Virus record (IMG/VR): IMGVR_UViG_3300017727_000053
Location: 1-36,268 of that record
DNA length: 36,268 nucleotides
Direction: 5' to 3' (one strand)
Origin: a virus
Made by a program: the position numbers and the translations under genes. The notes beneath the pieces were generated by a model that had not been told where the DNA came from, made no database searches, and saw only the letters and a list, made by a program, of their open reading frames with translations. Below, piece by piece: positions 7,658-15,796 of this stretch (position 1 is its first letter; each line of letters opens with the position of its first letter).

Positions 7658-9558
7658 CTTCTGCCTCCGCTACTAACCCGCAGCCGAACATCCCCGACTC
7701 GCCAATTAGCCTCAGCATCGCCGTCTATTCTGACTCTTACCTGCCGCCCGGTCATCCGCACGTTAGTCGGGTTAGCCGGGTCAAATGGGCCATGCTCTGT
7801 CTCAGAGCCATTAGGGTAAAACCTAGTTTTAAACTTCATTGACACCTCGCCCTGCGTATCCTCTTCTGGAATCATCTCCGTAATACGCATTACGTTGTCG
7901 CCGTCAGCAATGTTTACTGGGCCGCTCTCTACAAAAACGGAGCTGCCCTCATGCCCGTAGCCTGACTCATGCCGATATACAGAGCCATCAATAGCAATCC
8001 ACATGGGGTCAACAAAGACGCCAGAATCTACGCCAGAGCAGCGGTCAAGCTCACCGATAAGCCAGTGGTTTTCGTTGTAGTCATAGGCGACATATCGAGT
8101 GTTCTCATCTTCACCGACACCCGGGTAGAACCACCACACCTCGTTGTATTTTTGGTTGGCTACCGCAAAGCCGTGACTTACTCGGTTAAGGTTCATCTCA
8201 GTAAATACCTTGTCATGCACCTCACAAGGAAGAACTCTTGCCGTTGAACCGTCATATACAAAGAAGTTGCGCTCGCCCATCCAGAATGCTGTTGGGCCAA
8301 CAGATGCCAGCATATTTCGACCTACAAGGCCGCAAGAGTTACCGATCTTCTGAAAGCCGAACACTGTCGGCGGACCTTGGTACGTAGCTACCCACGCATC
8401 AATATCAGTGCAGATCAATGTTCTGCCCCGGACCCTAGCGCCAGCAACAATCTGCCCTGATGTTTGAAGCTCAATATCTCCAGCCTCATTTGTAGTCGCT
8501 GGCTGCCACTCATACAGATTCTCACGGTCACACCACTGCACTTTACGGGTATCACCGCCTGCGCCAAGGCAAAACACAAACCGTTCCGCTGTAACTACAA
8601 TTGCCGTATTGGATATCGGCACCTCAGTGGACTGAGACACCAAGGAGTTTGCAGATACAAGTGTTGCCACCGTGTTGGCGGGGTCAGCTGCAAACGCGGA
8701 TACATCAAGCTCGTACAAGTTGCCCTCAGCATCAGACAGGGCAATTAAGTCCTCGCCCCAGTTGTCTAGTGACCAATTGGTAGCCGCAGCAATACTGTAG
8801 TTGCGCTCTCTTGGCACACCATAGGCACCAGATCCATAGTTTTTGCCGCCATAGCCAAGGTTCTCGGATGCCTCAGCAATTCCAGCACTAAAAGCTGCTG
8901 GGGTTACGTCATAAACAACATCATTGCCGTCCACGACTGCAAGCCTGTTATATGACCCCGCTGCAAGGTATGGTGCGCCGTTGTTAGATGCCCATGAGTG
9001 CATACCGCGAGACTGCCTGCCCTTTTGTCGTACATCAATCTCGGTAAAGGTAATAGTGTCTGTTTCACCACCTGTCGCAGAGTCAAGCCCAATCACGAGG
9101 TTTGTGTTGGGCAGTGACCCGCCTGTGGTGATCTCAAAAGAACTGCGACCCGTTGACTCGACATTGCTAGATGCAGCTACACCGCCCAGCGTAACGGTCG
9201 CTGACGCGCCTGTAGAAAGCTCTGTGACGTTGACATCAACTACATAGGCCGTAGACACCGCTAAGACGCTAGAAAGGCTCTGCGTGATGCTGGAGGCCGT
9301 GCCAGCGACATTCTCCATCTCAATGGTGTCAATGTCTGCATTGTAGTTTGTGTTTACCTGCGTCCAGCTTGCAGAGTCTTCCAGATGCGGGTCATCGGCA
9401 ATCGTCTCAATGTTAGCGGCCTGCACCCAGCCGCCTACTGGCTGCGGAGCGTTGTTGGTCCAGCGCACAAGGCTGGAGTCAAGCCAGCGGCCCTTGGAGT
9501 CTAGGTCAACGCCGTGACTGTAAACGCCAGCCGGGATATCTAGCTTCACCAGAGGCAT
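7654..9558 (-). CDS. Large tail protein, nozzle/hub-like, 634 aa
   Basis: Beta-rich protein starting MPLVKLDIPAGVYSHGVDLD, followed by GRWLDSSLVRWTNNAPQPVG, an opening typical of large tail proteins of marine podoviruses. Residues of about 80-200 form an inserted beta/jelly-roll-like segment rich in Thr/Ser/Val. The rest has repeated Trp/Tyr-bearing strands (VQWCDRENLYEWQP, YNENHWLIGELDR) consistent with a beta-propeller like T7 gp12 or SU10 nozzle proteins (fold is inference). The start chosen overlaps the upstream stop as TAATG; the longer open frame adds 41 residues that only shadow the fibre gene. Probably forms the tail tube end. Confidence 0.6.
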   Translation of the reverse strand: MPLVKLDIPAGVYSHGVDLDSKGRWLDSSLVRWTNNAPQPVGGWVQAANIETIADDPHLEDSASWTQVNTNYNADIDTIEMENVAGTASSITQSLSSVLAVSTAYVVDVNVTELSTGASATVTLGGVAASSNVESTGRSSFEITTGGSLPNTNLVIGLDSATGGETDTITFTEIDVRQKGRQSRGMHSWASNNGAPYLAAGSYNRLAVVDGNDVVYDVTPAAFSAGIAEASENLGYGGKNYGSGAYGVPRERNYSIAAATNWSLDNWGEDLIALSDAEGNLYELDVSAFAADPANTVATLVSANSLVSQSTEVPISNTAIVVTAERFVFCLGAGGDTRKVQWCDRENLYEWQPATTNEAGDIELQTSGQIVAGARVRGRTLICTDIDAWVATYQGPPTVFGFQKIGNSCGLVGRNMLASVGPTAFWMGERNFFVYDGSTARVLPCEVHDKVFTEMNLNRVSHGFAVANQKYNEVWWFYPGVGEDENTRYVAYDYNENHWLIGELDRCSGVDSGVFVDPMWIAIDGSVYRHESGYGHEGSSVFVESGPVNIADGDNVMRITEMIPEEDTQGEVSMKFKTRFYPNGSETEHGPFDPANPTNVRMTGRQVRVRIDGDAEANWRVGDVRLRVSSGGRR

Positions 9559-10064
9559 TAAGAAGTATACCCGACATAAGTTCCGTAAAGAGTGCCGCCA
9601 ACATTCCAAATCTGCACCCAGTTTGTAGCACCAGACTCTAGCGTTGGGGCGCTTCCAAACATCCACTGCATAGTGGGCCATGTAACATCGTCATTGCCGC
9701 CGACTGACGTAAACCGCAAGGTCACAAATTGACCCGTGGTAAGGCTTGACGTAATAGTGACATCGCCCGACATAGCAATTGTTTGCACTGTCCCGTTTGC
9801 CGCGTCTACATCAACCGTGCCGTCTGTGCCTAGCTCATGCACTTGCTCGGTGATAGGCCCATCAATATCAATAGACGCCACCGCAGTTAGGGTCATGGCG
9901 TTAGCCGTGTAGCCATCTAAGTTAATAACCGTACCGCCACCGTCGCCACCTGCATACAGCAGCGTATCAAGCGAGGTCCAGTTGTTATTTAGCTTTGTAC
10001 CCCACGCATCTGAATCACCGCCGATTGCAGGAAGGTTGAAATTAAAATTTGTTGTCGTAGCCAT
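9558..10064 (-). CDS. Tail fibre/spike-type beta-rich protein, 168 aa
   Basis: Begins MATTTNFNFNLPAIGGDSDAWG then TKLNNNWTSLDTLL, an N-terminal pattern very common in phage tail fibre and receptor-binding proteins. The C-terminal part (VTLRFTSVGGNDDVTWP, ATNWVQIWNVGG) resembles the beta-structured ends of such fibres. Its stop overlaps the start of the nozzle-like gene. A 51-base gap precedes it, with only a weak ribosome site. Probably a virion receptor-binding or fibre-base protein. Confidence 0.65.
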   Translation of the reverse strand: MATTTNFNFNLPAIGGDSDAWGTKLNNNWTSLDTLLYAGGDGGGTVINLDGYTANAMTLTAVASIDIDGPITEQVHELGTDGTVDVDAANGTVQTIAMSGDVTITSSLTTGQFVTLRFTSVGGNDDVTWPTMQWMFGSAPTLESGATNWVQIWNVGGTLYGTYVGYTS

Positions 10065-10115
10065 AGCTCAGTCCAATTTAATGCCCATATTTTACTACGT
10101 TAATCCAGCTTAGTC

Positions 10116-11021
10116 TTAATCGTCCTCTGCAACATTTTGAGACGGGAACGCTCTTGCTCTGCCGGGCCATACGATCCGAACTGCGCCCCTGCCGCCTGAG
10201 CTTCCGTTAAGTCCGCCGCTGCCTTGCTGAGCAAGGTAGTTTGCGCCCGGAGATCCACCAGCGCCACCGCCGTACCCAAAGCTACCACCTTGGTCTGATG
10301 ATCCAGCACCACCCGATCCGCCATTAACAGGTGGCCCAAGACCGCCAGAGCCATTACTCCCTAAACCGTACAAGTGTGTTCCACCTCCGTTACCAGAGCG
10401 AACTTGGGGCAAGTAACGCCCTTTTCCGCCGCCACCACCGCCGCCAGATGAACCCGCCTGACCATCTGTGGAGCCGCTTCCGCCAGACCCAGACGCGCCT
10501 GCGCCTTTCCCTCCGGGACCACCGTATCCACCAGCGCCTCCTCCGCCCTGCGCGTTACTAGTAAATCTACCATCCCCAGAAGGCGCGCCACCGCCTGCGC
10601 CAGAGCCTTTATTGGTTGCGTCTGGATCAAAGTAGACGCTTGAAAGCGCATCACTACTGCCGCCGCCTCTTCCCCCGGGAGCTAAGATTAATGTTGCCCC
10701 TCCCAACTTGATAAGGCTATCCTCGCCATTTCCCCCTGCGCTACCAGATGCGCTAAAAGTGTAAGGTCCACCTGTACCGCGATCACCTACGGTTACAGAT
10801 AAAACATCACCCGGTGAAACCTTAAACGTCCCGTAAGCGAGAGTCCCGCCGTGACCCCCTGCCGGTCCGTAGTTTCCAGCCGAGCCGCCACCACCGCCGA
10901 TACAAACTGCTGAGATATACTCAACATTGTCAGGCACGGTGAAGGATGTCGTTCCCGCAGACGTAAACACCTGATCCCCATACTCTGCCATGCCTTTAGC
11001 GGTTATCAGCGCCCTAAACAT
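10116..11021 (-). CDS. Glycine-rich tail protein, 301 aa
   Basis: After a short N-terminus (MFRALITAKGMAEYG), residues 17-50 read VFTSAGTTSFTVPDNVEYIS followed by the start of a glycine-rich domain. From about residue 35 the sequence is dominated by Gly with Ser, Ala and Asn (poly-Gly runs up to six) and ends with VRIVWPGRARAFPS. This order, VPxGV-like strand, poly-Gly body, then VRIxWP, is the recurring form of phage glycine-rich fibre tips, thought to fold as polyglycine-II sandwiches that bind receptors (family knowledge). Start overlaps the upstream stop (TAATG). Confidence 0.75.
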   Translation of the reverse strand: MFRALITAKGMAEYGDQVFTSAGTTSFTVPDNVEYISAVCIGGGGGSAGNYGPAGGHGGTLAYGTFKVSPGDVLSVTVGDRGTGGPYTFSASGSAGGNGEDSLIKLGGATLILAPGGRGGGSSDALSSVYFDPDATNKGSGAGGGAPSGDGRFTSNAQGGGGAGGYGGPGGKGAGASGSGGSGSTDGQAGSSGGGGGGGKGRYLPQVRSGNGGGTHLYGLGSNGSGGLGPPVNGGSGGAGSSDQGGSFGYGGGAGGSPGANYLAQQGSGGLNGSSGGRGAVRIVWPGRARAFPSQNVAEDD

Positions 11022-11545
11022 TAGTAATTACTCCATGTGTCGCCGGGTTCCGGCCTATCGGTCCAGATACCTGATGCCTCGGGCCTACTGGTCCATGTGT
11101 CACCGGGTTCCGGCCTATCAGTCCAGATGCCGGACGGCTCTGTTCTATCAGTCCATGTGTCGCCGGGTTCCGGCTTTGCCTCCCACTTTAAGCGTCCTGA
11201 TATCATCATGACTCCGACAGCAGCCGAAAGAACACCGTTGTCGGTGATGATTTGTGAGGGTGACGCCAAACCGTTAGATTCGGCAGCACTTGCGATGCTT
11301 GTAAAATGGTTTCGGCCTGCATGAACATCAGCATCAGATGATGCCGCAGCAGCGGACGCTGACAGTCTGACTCTATACGGCGAAAGCGTTGTTGCCGTAA
11401 GCGCGGTTACTGGGAACGCTGGGTGTGTCAGGCAAACAGGGGCAACGGTAGTATCAGAGACCGAGGCGGGCGCAACAGCAACATTAATATAGTCGCCCTC
11501 GGCATAGCCCCTAACCCAATATCCACTTGTGACGTAACTAGCCAT
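11021..11545 (-). CDS. Virion protein with C-terminal Trp decapeptide repeats, 174 aa
   Basis: Residues 1-115 form a beta-rich domain (YWVRGYAEGDYINVAVAPAS, VHAGRNHFTSIASAAESNG). Residues of about 122-174 consist of five consecutive degenerate 10-residue units alternating PEPGDTWTDR and PEPSGIWTDR forms, each with one Trp. The repeat is also evident at DNA level with a 60-base period. Start ATG lies in the stop of the upstream 43-residue gene (ATGGCTAG). A tail or fibre component; the repeats may be a protein-binding or length-variable surface (inference). Confidence 0.6.
   Translation of the reverse strand: MASYVTSGYWVRGYAEGDYINVAVAPASVSDTTVAPVCLTHPAFPVTALTATTLSPYRVRLSASAAAASSDADVHAGRNHFTSIASAAESNGLASPSQIITDNGVLSAAVGVMMISGRLKWEAKPEPGDTWTDRTEPSGIWTDRPEPGDTWTSRPEASGIWTDRPEPGDTWSNY
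11032..11175. repeat. 60-base tandem repeat (about 2.4 copies, 30-base half units)
   Basis: The block TCCATGTGTCGCCGGGTTCC recurs at 11032, 11092 and (to 11175) 11152 with almost no change. Each copy is followed by a related 30-base half unit beginning TCCAGAT. or, before the third copy, a diverged one. The repeat is in frame in the 174-residue gene and encodes alternating decapeptides. Confidence 0.9.
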
Positions 11546-11669
11546 TATAGGGTCTCAGCACGCCTAAATAACTCATCCATTTGCGCGTCATAGATACCGC
11601 TTCAATCAGCTTATCTAGCTTCGCCTCTATCCTGTCTAATCTGTGTTCTTCTAACATAATATTACTCAT
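11538..11669 (-). CDS. 43-residue coiled-coil protein
   Basis: Small gene starting ATGAGTAA across the upstream stop and ending in ATGGCTAG across the next start, so both junctions are coupled. The product, MSNIMLEEHRLDRIEAKLDK followed by LIEAVSMTRKWMSYLG, is a heptad-like amphipathic helix with a short hydrophobic end. It recalls the N-terminus of XhlA-type or spanin-like small phage proteins, but it sits among fibre genes, so a role in tail assembly is as likely. Function unknown. Confidence 0.6.
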   Translation of the reverse strand: MSNIMLEEHRLDRIEAKLDKLIEAVSMTRKWMSYLGVLRPYNG

Positions 11670-11922
11670 CTGCAAGAACCAAAACAGGCTCTGGGTAAGG
11701 GTTTACAAAAACGTCTTTATCGGGGTCATACGGAAAACCCTCACCCGGAAAGACTCCTCTAATATTATTGTTGTAGCTACACTGCAACCATCTAGACCCT
11801 TCTTCCATTTCAACCTTTAGATCATTAGCTAAAAAGTCGTGGCCTCTATGTTCCTGCTCATCAGGAACAACCAATACTTCTACAACAATATTATCTGCGT
11901 TTACTAAAGCAAAATGCGCCAT
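11662..11922 (-). CDS. Small conserved phage tail-region protein, 86 aa
   Basis: Starts MAHFALVNADNIVVEVLVVP and continues with SRWLQCSYNNNIRGVFPGEG, then ends in PYPEPVLVLADE. The pattern MAHFAxxxxNxVVxxVVV / WxQxSYNxxxRG is one I know from small proteins next to tail fibres in marine phages, including cyanophages, where the function is unknown. Acidic, no membrane segment. Its ATG directly overlaps the stop of the glycine-rich fibre gene. Virion presence is inferred from context. Confidence 0.65.
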   Translation of the reverse strand: MAHFALVNADNIVVEVLVVPDEQEHRGHDFLANDLKVEMEEGSRWLQCSYNNNIRGVFPGEGFPYDPDKDVFVNPYPEPVLVLADE

Positions 11923-12941
11923 CAGATTGCATACCTCACAATTACTCTCCCAGAGCCGCCTGTACCGCCCCCTGAGTCTCCTGAGTTATTTCCTGTGCCA
12001 CGGCCACCGCCTCCTCCACCGCTGTTGGAGCGTCCGTTTCTGCTGTTGTGTCCGTTATTTCGACCGCCGCCGCCATGAGAAGCATCGCCCGATTCACCAC
12101 CAAAGTTGCTGTAGTCCAAGCCAGATCCTGCACCACCACCTGCGTAGCCAACATTGCTTCCGTCTATCCAATTGTTATCAAGACCAGAGCCGCCATCGCC
12201 ACCTAACTCAAACGACCCGTTACCTCCAACAGAGTTATAACCTCCACCACCGCCTCCAGCAGAGTTACCGCCAGCATCGTAGCCGTCACCTCCATCATTA
12301 CCCTGACCAGTAGAGCCAGAAGCACCTAATCTTGGAGTGCCGCCAGTACCGCCCCCGCCGCCTCCTGAGCCACCAGAGGTAGGAAGGTCATTATAGTCTC
12401 GGTCAGCACCGCCACCGCCACGGGTTGCTGTACTAATGCCAGCCCAAGTACCGTCACTTTCCCTTATTCGACTATTATTTCCTCTGTTAGAAGTAGAACC
12501 ACCAGCCCCTACAGTAATTGCGAAGGAGTTTCCTGAGAATAAATAAGTAGCGTCTGTCAAAGTTCCTGTTCGGACGCCTCCAGCGCCACCGCCACCTCCC
12601 CCGTTAGTACCTGCTCCACCGCCCCCAGCTACTATGAAATACTCAAGCTGAAATCCAGATGGAATGGTAGTAAACGTCAAAGTACCTGACGAGTTAAACG
12701 TATGTACTTTATAGCCACCTACCGTTGTTACAAAACTTCCTCCAGTAACGTCAATGTTGCTGGCTCCATAAAAGTCAGCCATGTCTGTTTCGCCACCAGA
12801 TGTGGTGTTAATAGTTCTGCCGCTTTCTGGGGTCAAACCCCGTATATCAGAGTCGTTCATAGTGGCATAAGTGCCAGTAGTTCCCCCTGCTTCAACGTGA
12901 AGATCGTTTAGGCTAATTTGTCCACTAGTTTGAAGAGGCAC
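11922..12941 (-). CDS. Glycine-rich tail fibre, 339 aa
   Basis: GTG start overlaps the S74 fibre gene by 17 bases, with a GGAGG site six bases upstream. N-terminal anchor of about 60 residues (MPLQTSGQISLNDLHVEAGG ... MADFYGAS) is a widely shared virion-attachment module. It is followed by a strand (HTFNSSGTLTF) and by about 230 residues of Gly/Ser/Asn-rich sequence with poly-Gly runs, ending GGSGRVIVRYAI. This is a second fibre of the same general design as the 301-residue protein. Likely receptor-binding tip. Confidence 0.75.
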   Translation of the reverse strand: MPLQTSGQISLNDLHVEAGGTTGTYATMNDSDIRGLTPESGRTINTTSGGETDMADFYGASNIDVTGGSFVTTVGGYKVHTFNSSGTLTFTTIPSGFQLEYFIVAGGGGAGTNGGGGGGAGGVRTGTLTDATYLFSGNSFAITVGAGGSTSNRGNNSRIRESDGTWAGISTATRGGGGADRDYNDLPTSGGSGGGGGGTGGTPRLGASGSTGQGNDGGDGYDAGGNSAGGGGGGYNSVGGNGSFELGGDGGSGLDNNWIDGSNVGYAGGGAGSGLDYSNFGGESGDASHGGGGRNNGHNSRNGRSNSGGGGGGRGTGNNSGDSGGGTGGSGRVIVRYAI

Positions 12942-14529
12942 GCAGCGCCTCCACTTCTGCTCGTAACTCTTTGATTGCTTCGATTAATACGGCGTGTAGA
13001 GCGTCATACTCCACAAGTTTGTAAATATCGTCTTCACTGCCTGTTTTAAGAGGCAACGCGGTTTCGTAAATTGCGTAGGGCATGACCTGTTCTAGCTCTT
13101 GTGCAATTACGCCAGCAGATTTTTTGCCTGTATCTTTTCGATCAAACGTCACGCCTCTAATTTGATCTAGCATATCCAGAGCGCCTGTGACTTGCTCTAC
13201 GTTTTCTTTAAGACGCTCATCAGAAATAGAAGTAGAGTACGCAATCACGTTTCCTTCTGCGTGAAAGTCACCAGAATCAGCGTACATTCTTGCCATAGCA
13301 TTTAAACCAACTGCAACTCCTTGCGTAACATTACTTTTACCTTCAAAGTCTAAATATGCTCCAGATGTTACATCGGTGTTTACTTCAAGACGAACGGCAT
13401 TGCCGTCTTGATCTGGTGTTCCATTCTGGTGATTAAAAGCAATGTTGCTGTTGCCGTAACCATCGTTGATAGTTAGCGCAATAGAGCCTGAGCCTTTACC
13501 TGCTACAAAGTCTCCAGTAGTAAATACATCGTTAGTAAAATCGACTGTTCCAGAGCTATTAATGGTGAGTCTGGTAGAGCCTGCTGTATACAGCTTCATA
13601 GCATCGTTGGCATTTTCGTACTCTACCCGCCCGAGAGCGTCATTATCTGTGTCGCCAAGAAGCAAGGCCGCGTTATCGCTGGTGCTAGAAACAATAGACG
13701 CGAATGCGGCACCGCCAGAGTTTTCAACGTCTAATAGCCTGCTCGGACTCGCAGTGCCAATCCCCAAGTTTCCACTAGCGTCTAATCTCATGCGCTCCAC
13801 GAACGCACCGTTTGTAAACTTAATTACATTAGGGTTAGTTGCGTGATCGTCACCAGTTATAATGACACCAGCACCTGCATTAAAGGTTCTGCCTCCGTAA
13901 AAGGCAAAAGTCCCATCGTCAGACGATCCATCACTGGAGCCGCCTAAGAAATCAGTGTGCTGAGCGCTACCTCCCACTTCAAATGACGCGCCGTTAGATA
14001 ATTCTACTTTTCCATAGAAGGTCGTATCTTGATTTTCATCAATGCGGATAGCTTCTGTGTTATTAGTTCCAAATTGAATTAGCCCAGCAGATTCTTCGTT
14101 CCAAATCTTGAATGTATCTCCGCTACCACCAAAGCCTAAATAAGCGTGTCGGTCAGTGCCGCGCTCAAACTCCATGTACAAAGGGCCATCGTCGGTAGAT
14201 CGTAAGGTCAGTATGGGGTCTTCTGTGCCTTCTAGTACGGCGTTGGTAGCAGTTACTTGACCTACAGACACATTGTTAGTAGTCGTAGCACCACGGCCTG
14301 TTACTGAGTCAAGCGTGTCAGTTTCTGTATAACTCGTAATATAACCAGAGTCGTTAGTCCATTGACTAATGTTGCCTGACTTATTAGTAAGGGTATCGGT
14401 ACTAGACGCCTCAATCTTATCGTCATTCAGATTGATAAAGTTGGCGTCTACCTCAGCGTGAGTAAGCTCGGAGCCTTTTGCGGCAGTCCCGTCAGTCTGC
14501 GCCGTTGACCGGGTTACTAGAGTAGCCAT
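12925..14529 (-). CDS. Tail fibre with C-terminal S74 self-cleaving chaperone, 534 aa
   Basis: N-terminal region (MATLVTRSTAQTDGTAAKGS, LTHAEVDANFINLNDDK) is a standard fibre attachment module. The middle is Thr/Ser/Asn/Asp/Gly-rich beta sequence of the beta-helix fibre type (DASGNLGIGTASPSRLLDVE). The C-terminal domain starts at S436 with SDERLKENV, contains KKSAGVIAQELEQVMPYAI and ends with the helix LHAVLIEAIKELRAEVEALR. This matches peptidase S74 chaperones, which drive trimer folding and then cut themselves off at the Ser436-Asp437 step. The gene reads AT-richer than its neighbours and lacks CCCGGG sites. TAATG start overlap. Confidence 0.88.
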   Translation of the reverse strand: MATLVTRSTAQTDGTAAKGSELTHAEVDANFINLNDDKIEASSTDTLTNKSGNISQWTNDSGYITSYTETDTLDSVTGRGATTTNNVSVGQVTATNAVLEGTEDPILTLRSTDDGPLYMEFERGTDRHAYLGFGGSGDTFKIWNEESAGLIQFGTNNTEAIRIDENQDTTFYGKVELSNGASFEVGGSAQHTDFLGGSSDGSSDDGTFAFYGGRTFNAGAGVIITGDDHATNPNVIKFTNGAFVERMRLDASGNLGIGTASPSRLLDVENSGGAAFASIVSSTSDNAALLLGDTDNDALGRVEYENANDAMKLYTAGSTRLTINSSGTVDFTNDVFTTGDFVAGKGSGSIALTINDGYGNSNIAFNHQNGTPDQDGNAVRLEVNTDVTSGAYLDFEGKSNVTQGVAVGLNAMARMYADSGDFHAEGNVIAYSTSISDERLKENVEQVTGALDMLDQIRGVTFDRKDTGKKSAGVIAQELEQVMPYAIYETALPLKTGSEDDIYKLVEYDALHAVLIEAIKELRAEVEALRASSN

Positions 14530-14942
14530 TAGTCAAGTGTCACCTTTAGGTTGCCAGCGTTAATCCGTAGGATGTCGCCTGTGCTAATCACCTTGGATAG
14601 CGCCGTGGTGAAGTCTGATGGATCTGTTAGCTCCGCGTAGGCAAGCATATTGCCACCGGAGAGCGCATCAAACACGCCCGCATGGGTAACAGTACCCCAA
14701 GACCCGGTGGCCTCTGGGAACTCTATAACCGCGCTAGACGCAGCCGTAGTGGGCGATGTACCTGACACCGTGAATGCAGCAGACTGCCGAGCGTATGAGT
14801 TGCCCGATATCTCGGTGCCAGCAGCAGAGTCACTAGCCGCAGACGTAAACAGCCCTACATACAAAGTGGTGGGCGCGGTATACGCAGACCCACCAAAAAC
14901 GTGATCGAGAACCTTGTCCTCTAAGTAATCTGAAAAGCTCAT
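14529..14942 (-). CDS. Tail fibre-base type protein, 137 aa
   Basis: Starts MSFSDYLEDKVLDHVFGGSA then YTAPTTLYVGLFTSAASDS, a pattern I recognise as a small, widespread phage tail/fibre protein family (LENKLLDHVFGG...YTxPxTLYVGL). C-terminal part is beta-rich (GDILRINAGNLKVTLD). It overlaps its upstream neighbour by ATGA and the S74 fibre by TAATG, so it probably is made with and attaches that fibre. Function in detail unknown. Confidence 0.7.
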   Translation of the reverse strand: MSFSDYLEDKVLDHVFGGSAYTAPTTLYVGLFTSAASDSAAGTEISGNSYARQSAAFTVSGTSPTTAASSAVIEFPEATGSWGTVTHAGVFDALSGGNMLAYAELTDPSDFTTALSKVISTGDILRINAGNLKVTLD

Positions 14943-15562
14943 CCTAGCCCCTTAATCTTCATTGTGAGTCCAGAGCCTGAGAATGATCCATCCTCACTGC
15001 TCCGATTGATTCTGTCCCGGGCGGCAGAGTACAGCTGCGCCCATACGCCAATACGCTGATCTTCAGCCAAGTATGGCGAGGAATGCAGCAGCGCGCCGTA
15101 CAAGTATACGTCTGGGTGATCCGTCAACAGCCAGTTGGTTGCGTTAGTAGATGACAGTGCCGGGACTTTTTCGTAATACAGTAGCTCAACCTCATACGTC
15201 CCGTCCGGGGTAGGAAACACCTCAAACGCCCTTTCAGCGTGTCGGAAGAACTTAGGCTCCCCGGTAGTGTTCTCCGCACCAGCGCGCTTGTCTGACATAG
15301 ACGCAGCCGACAAATACTCTAAGTGGCGAGTGCCACCGCCCGTGATATTAATCCGTATCGTCTCCAGCCAATCAGATGGGCGATCTAGGTATTGCTGGTC
15401 TAGGCTGGCAGTGGCCCGGTTCTCCATCTCGTAATGGCGTACATCACGATTAATAGCTGCCTCAGCAAGCGTGATAAAGTCGGGTATGACCGCGGTAAGA
15501 TCGTCACGGTTCAGAAAGTCAGCAATCGACGCCTTTAGCTCAGTGTAGTTAGACAGTGCCAT
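14939..15562 (-). CDS. Head-tail adaptor protein, SU10-like, 207 aa
   Basis: The sequence LKASIADFLNRDDLTAVIPD, followed by AAINRDVRHYEME and DWLETIRINI, matches the small adaptor family that sits under the portal in SU10- and P22-like podoviruses. The C-terminal part has HPDVYLYGALLHSSPYLAED and AARDRINRSSE, also typical. Its ATG follows the stop of the 53-residue gene directly. It would connect the portal to the nozzle-like protein. The pairing with an SU10-like capsid protein supports the call. Confidence 0.72.
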   Translation of the reverse strand: MALSNYTELKASIADFLNRDDLTAVIPDFITLAEAAINRDVRHYEMENRATASLDQQYLDRPSDWLETIRINITGGGTRHLEYLSAASMSDKRAGAENTTGEPKFFRHAERAFEVFPTPDGTYEVELLYYEKVPALSSTNATNWLLTDHPDVYLYGALLHSSPYLAEDQRIGVWAQLYSAARDRINRSSEDGSFSGSGLTMKIKGLG

Positions 15563-15724
15563 TTACTTTTTCTTCCGCTTTTTGGCTGTCTCTGCAGCAG
15601 CCTTAAATGCCTTGGCGGTGGGCGCACCCCTAGTCCCGGGCTTACGCATCTTTTCCTTGCTACCGGCTTTGATGCGCTTCCGCTTGGCTTGAATGTTTGC
15701 GTACAATCCCTTTTTACTTGCCAC
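15563..15724 (-). CDS. Lys/Arg-rich 53-residue protein
   Basis: GTG start inside the end of the 15-residue gene (out of frame), and stop immediately followed by the adaptor ATG. Product starts MASKKGLYANIQAKRKRIKA and includes KEKMRKPGTRGAPTAKAF; nearly 40 percent Lys/Arg. Similar KxGLYANIxAKRKRI...KPGxxGAPT peptides occur in other phages as conserved hypotheticals (my recollection). Very basic composition suggests nucleic-acid binding or a small virion protein. No own ribosome site of note, so expression probably depends on the tiny gene upstream. Confidence 0.75.
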   Translation of the reverse strand: MASKKGLYANIQAKRKRIKAGSKEKMRKPGTRGAPTAKAFKAAAETAKKRKKK

Positions 15725-15761
15725 GCTTCTTGCCCTTCTTCTTGCCTTTACCGTATGGCAT
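15714..15761 (-). CDS. 15-residue Lys-rich peptide (possible leader)
   Basis: ATG at 15761 preceded by a strong GAGGAG site six bases upstream. Product MPYGKGKKKGKKRGK then TAA. The stop region overlaps the GTG start of the 53-residue gene by 11 bases. The good ribosome site and the stand-alone basic composition argue that it is translated. It may act as a leader coupling translation to the next gene, or be a functional DNA-binding peptide. Confidence 0.55.
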   Translation of the reverse strand: MPYGKGKKKGKKRGK

Positions 15762-15796
15762 TACTTGCTCCTCGACTTAGTTTGGATCTGAGGCAA

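Noticed and set aside
10100-10354. Minus-strand 84-codon frame
   Set aside because: Out-of-frame shadow of the glycine-rich 301-residue gene; no ribosome site.
11927-12313. Plus-strand 128-codon frame
   Set aside because: Ser/His/Arg/Leu-rich antisense image of the poly-Gly fibre.
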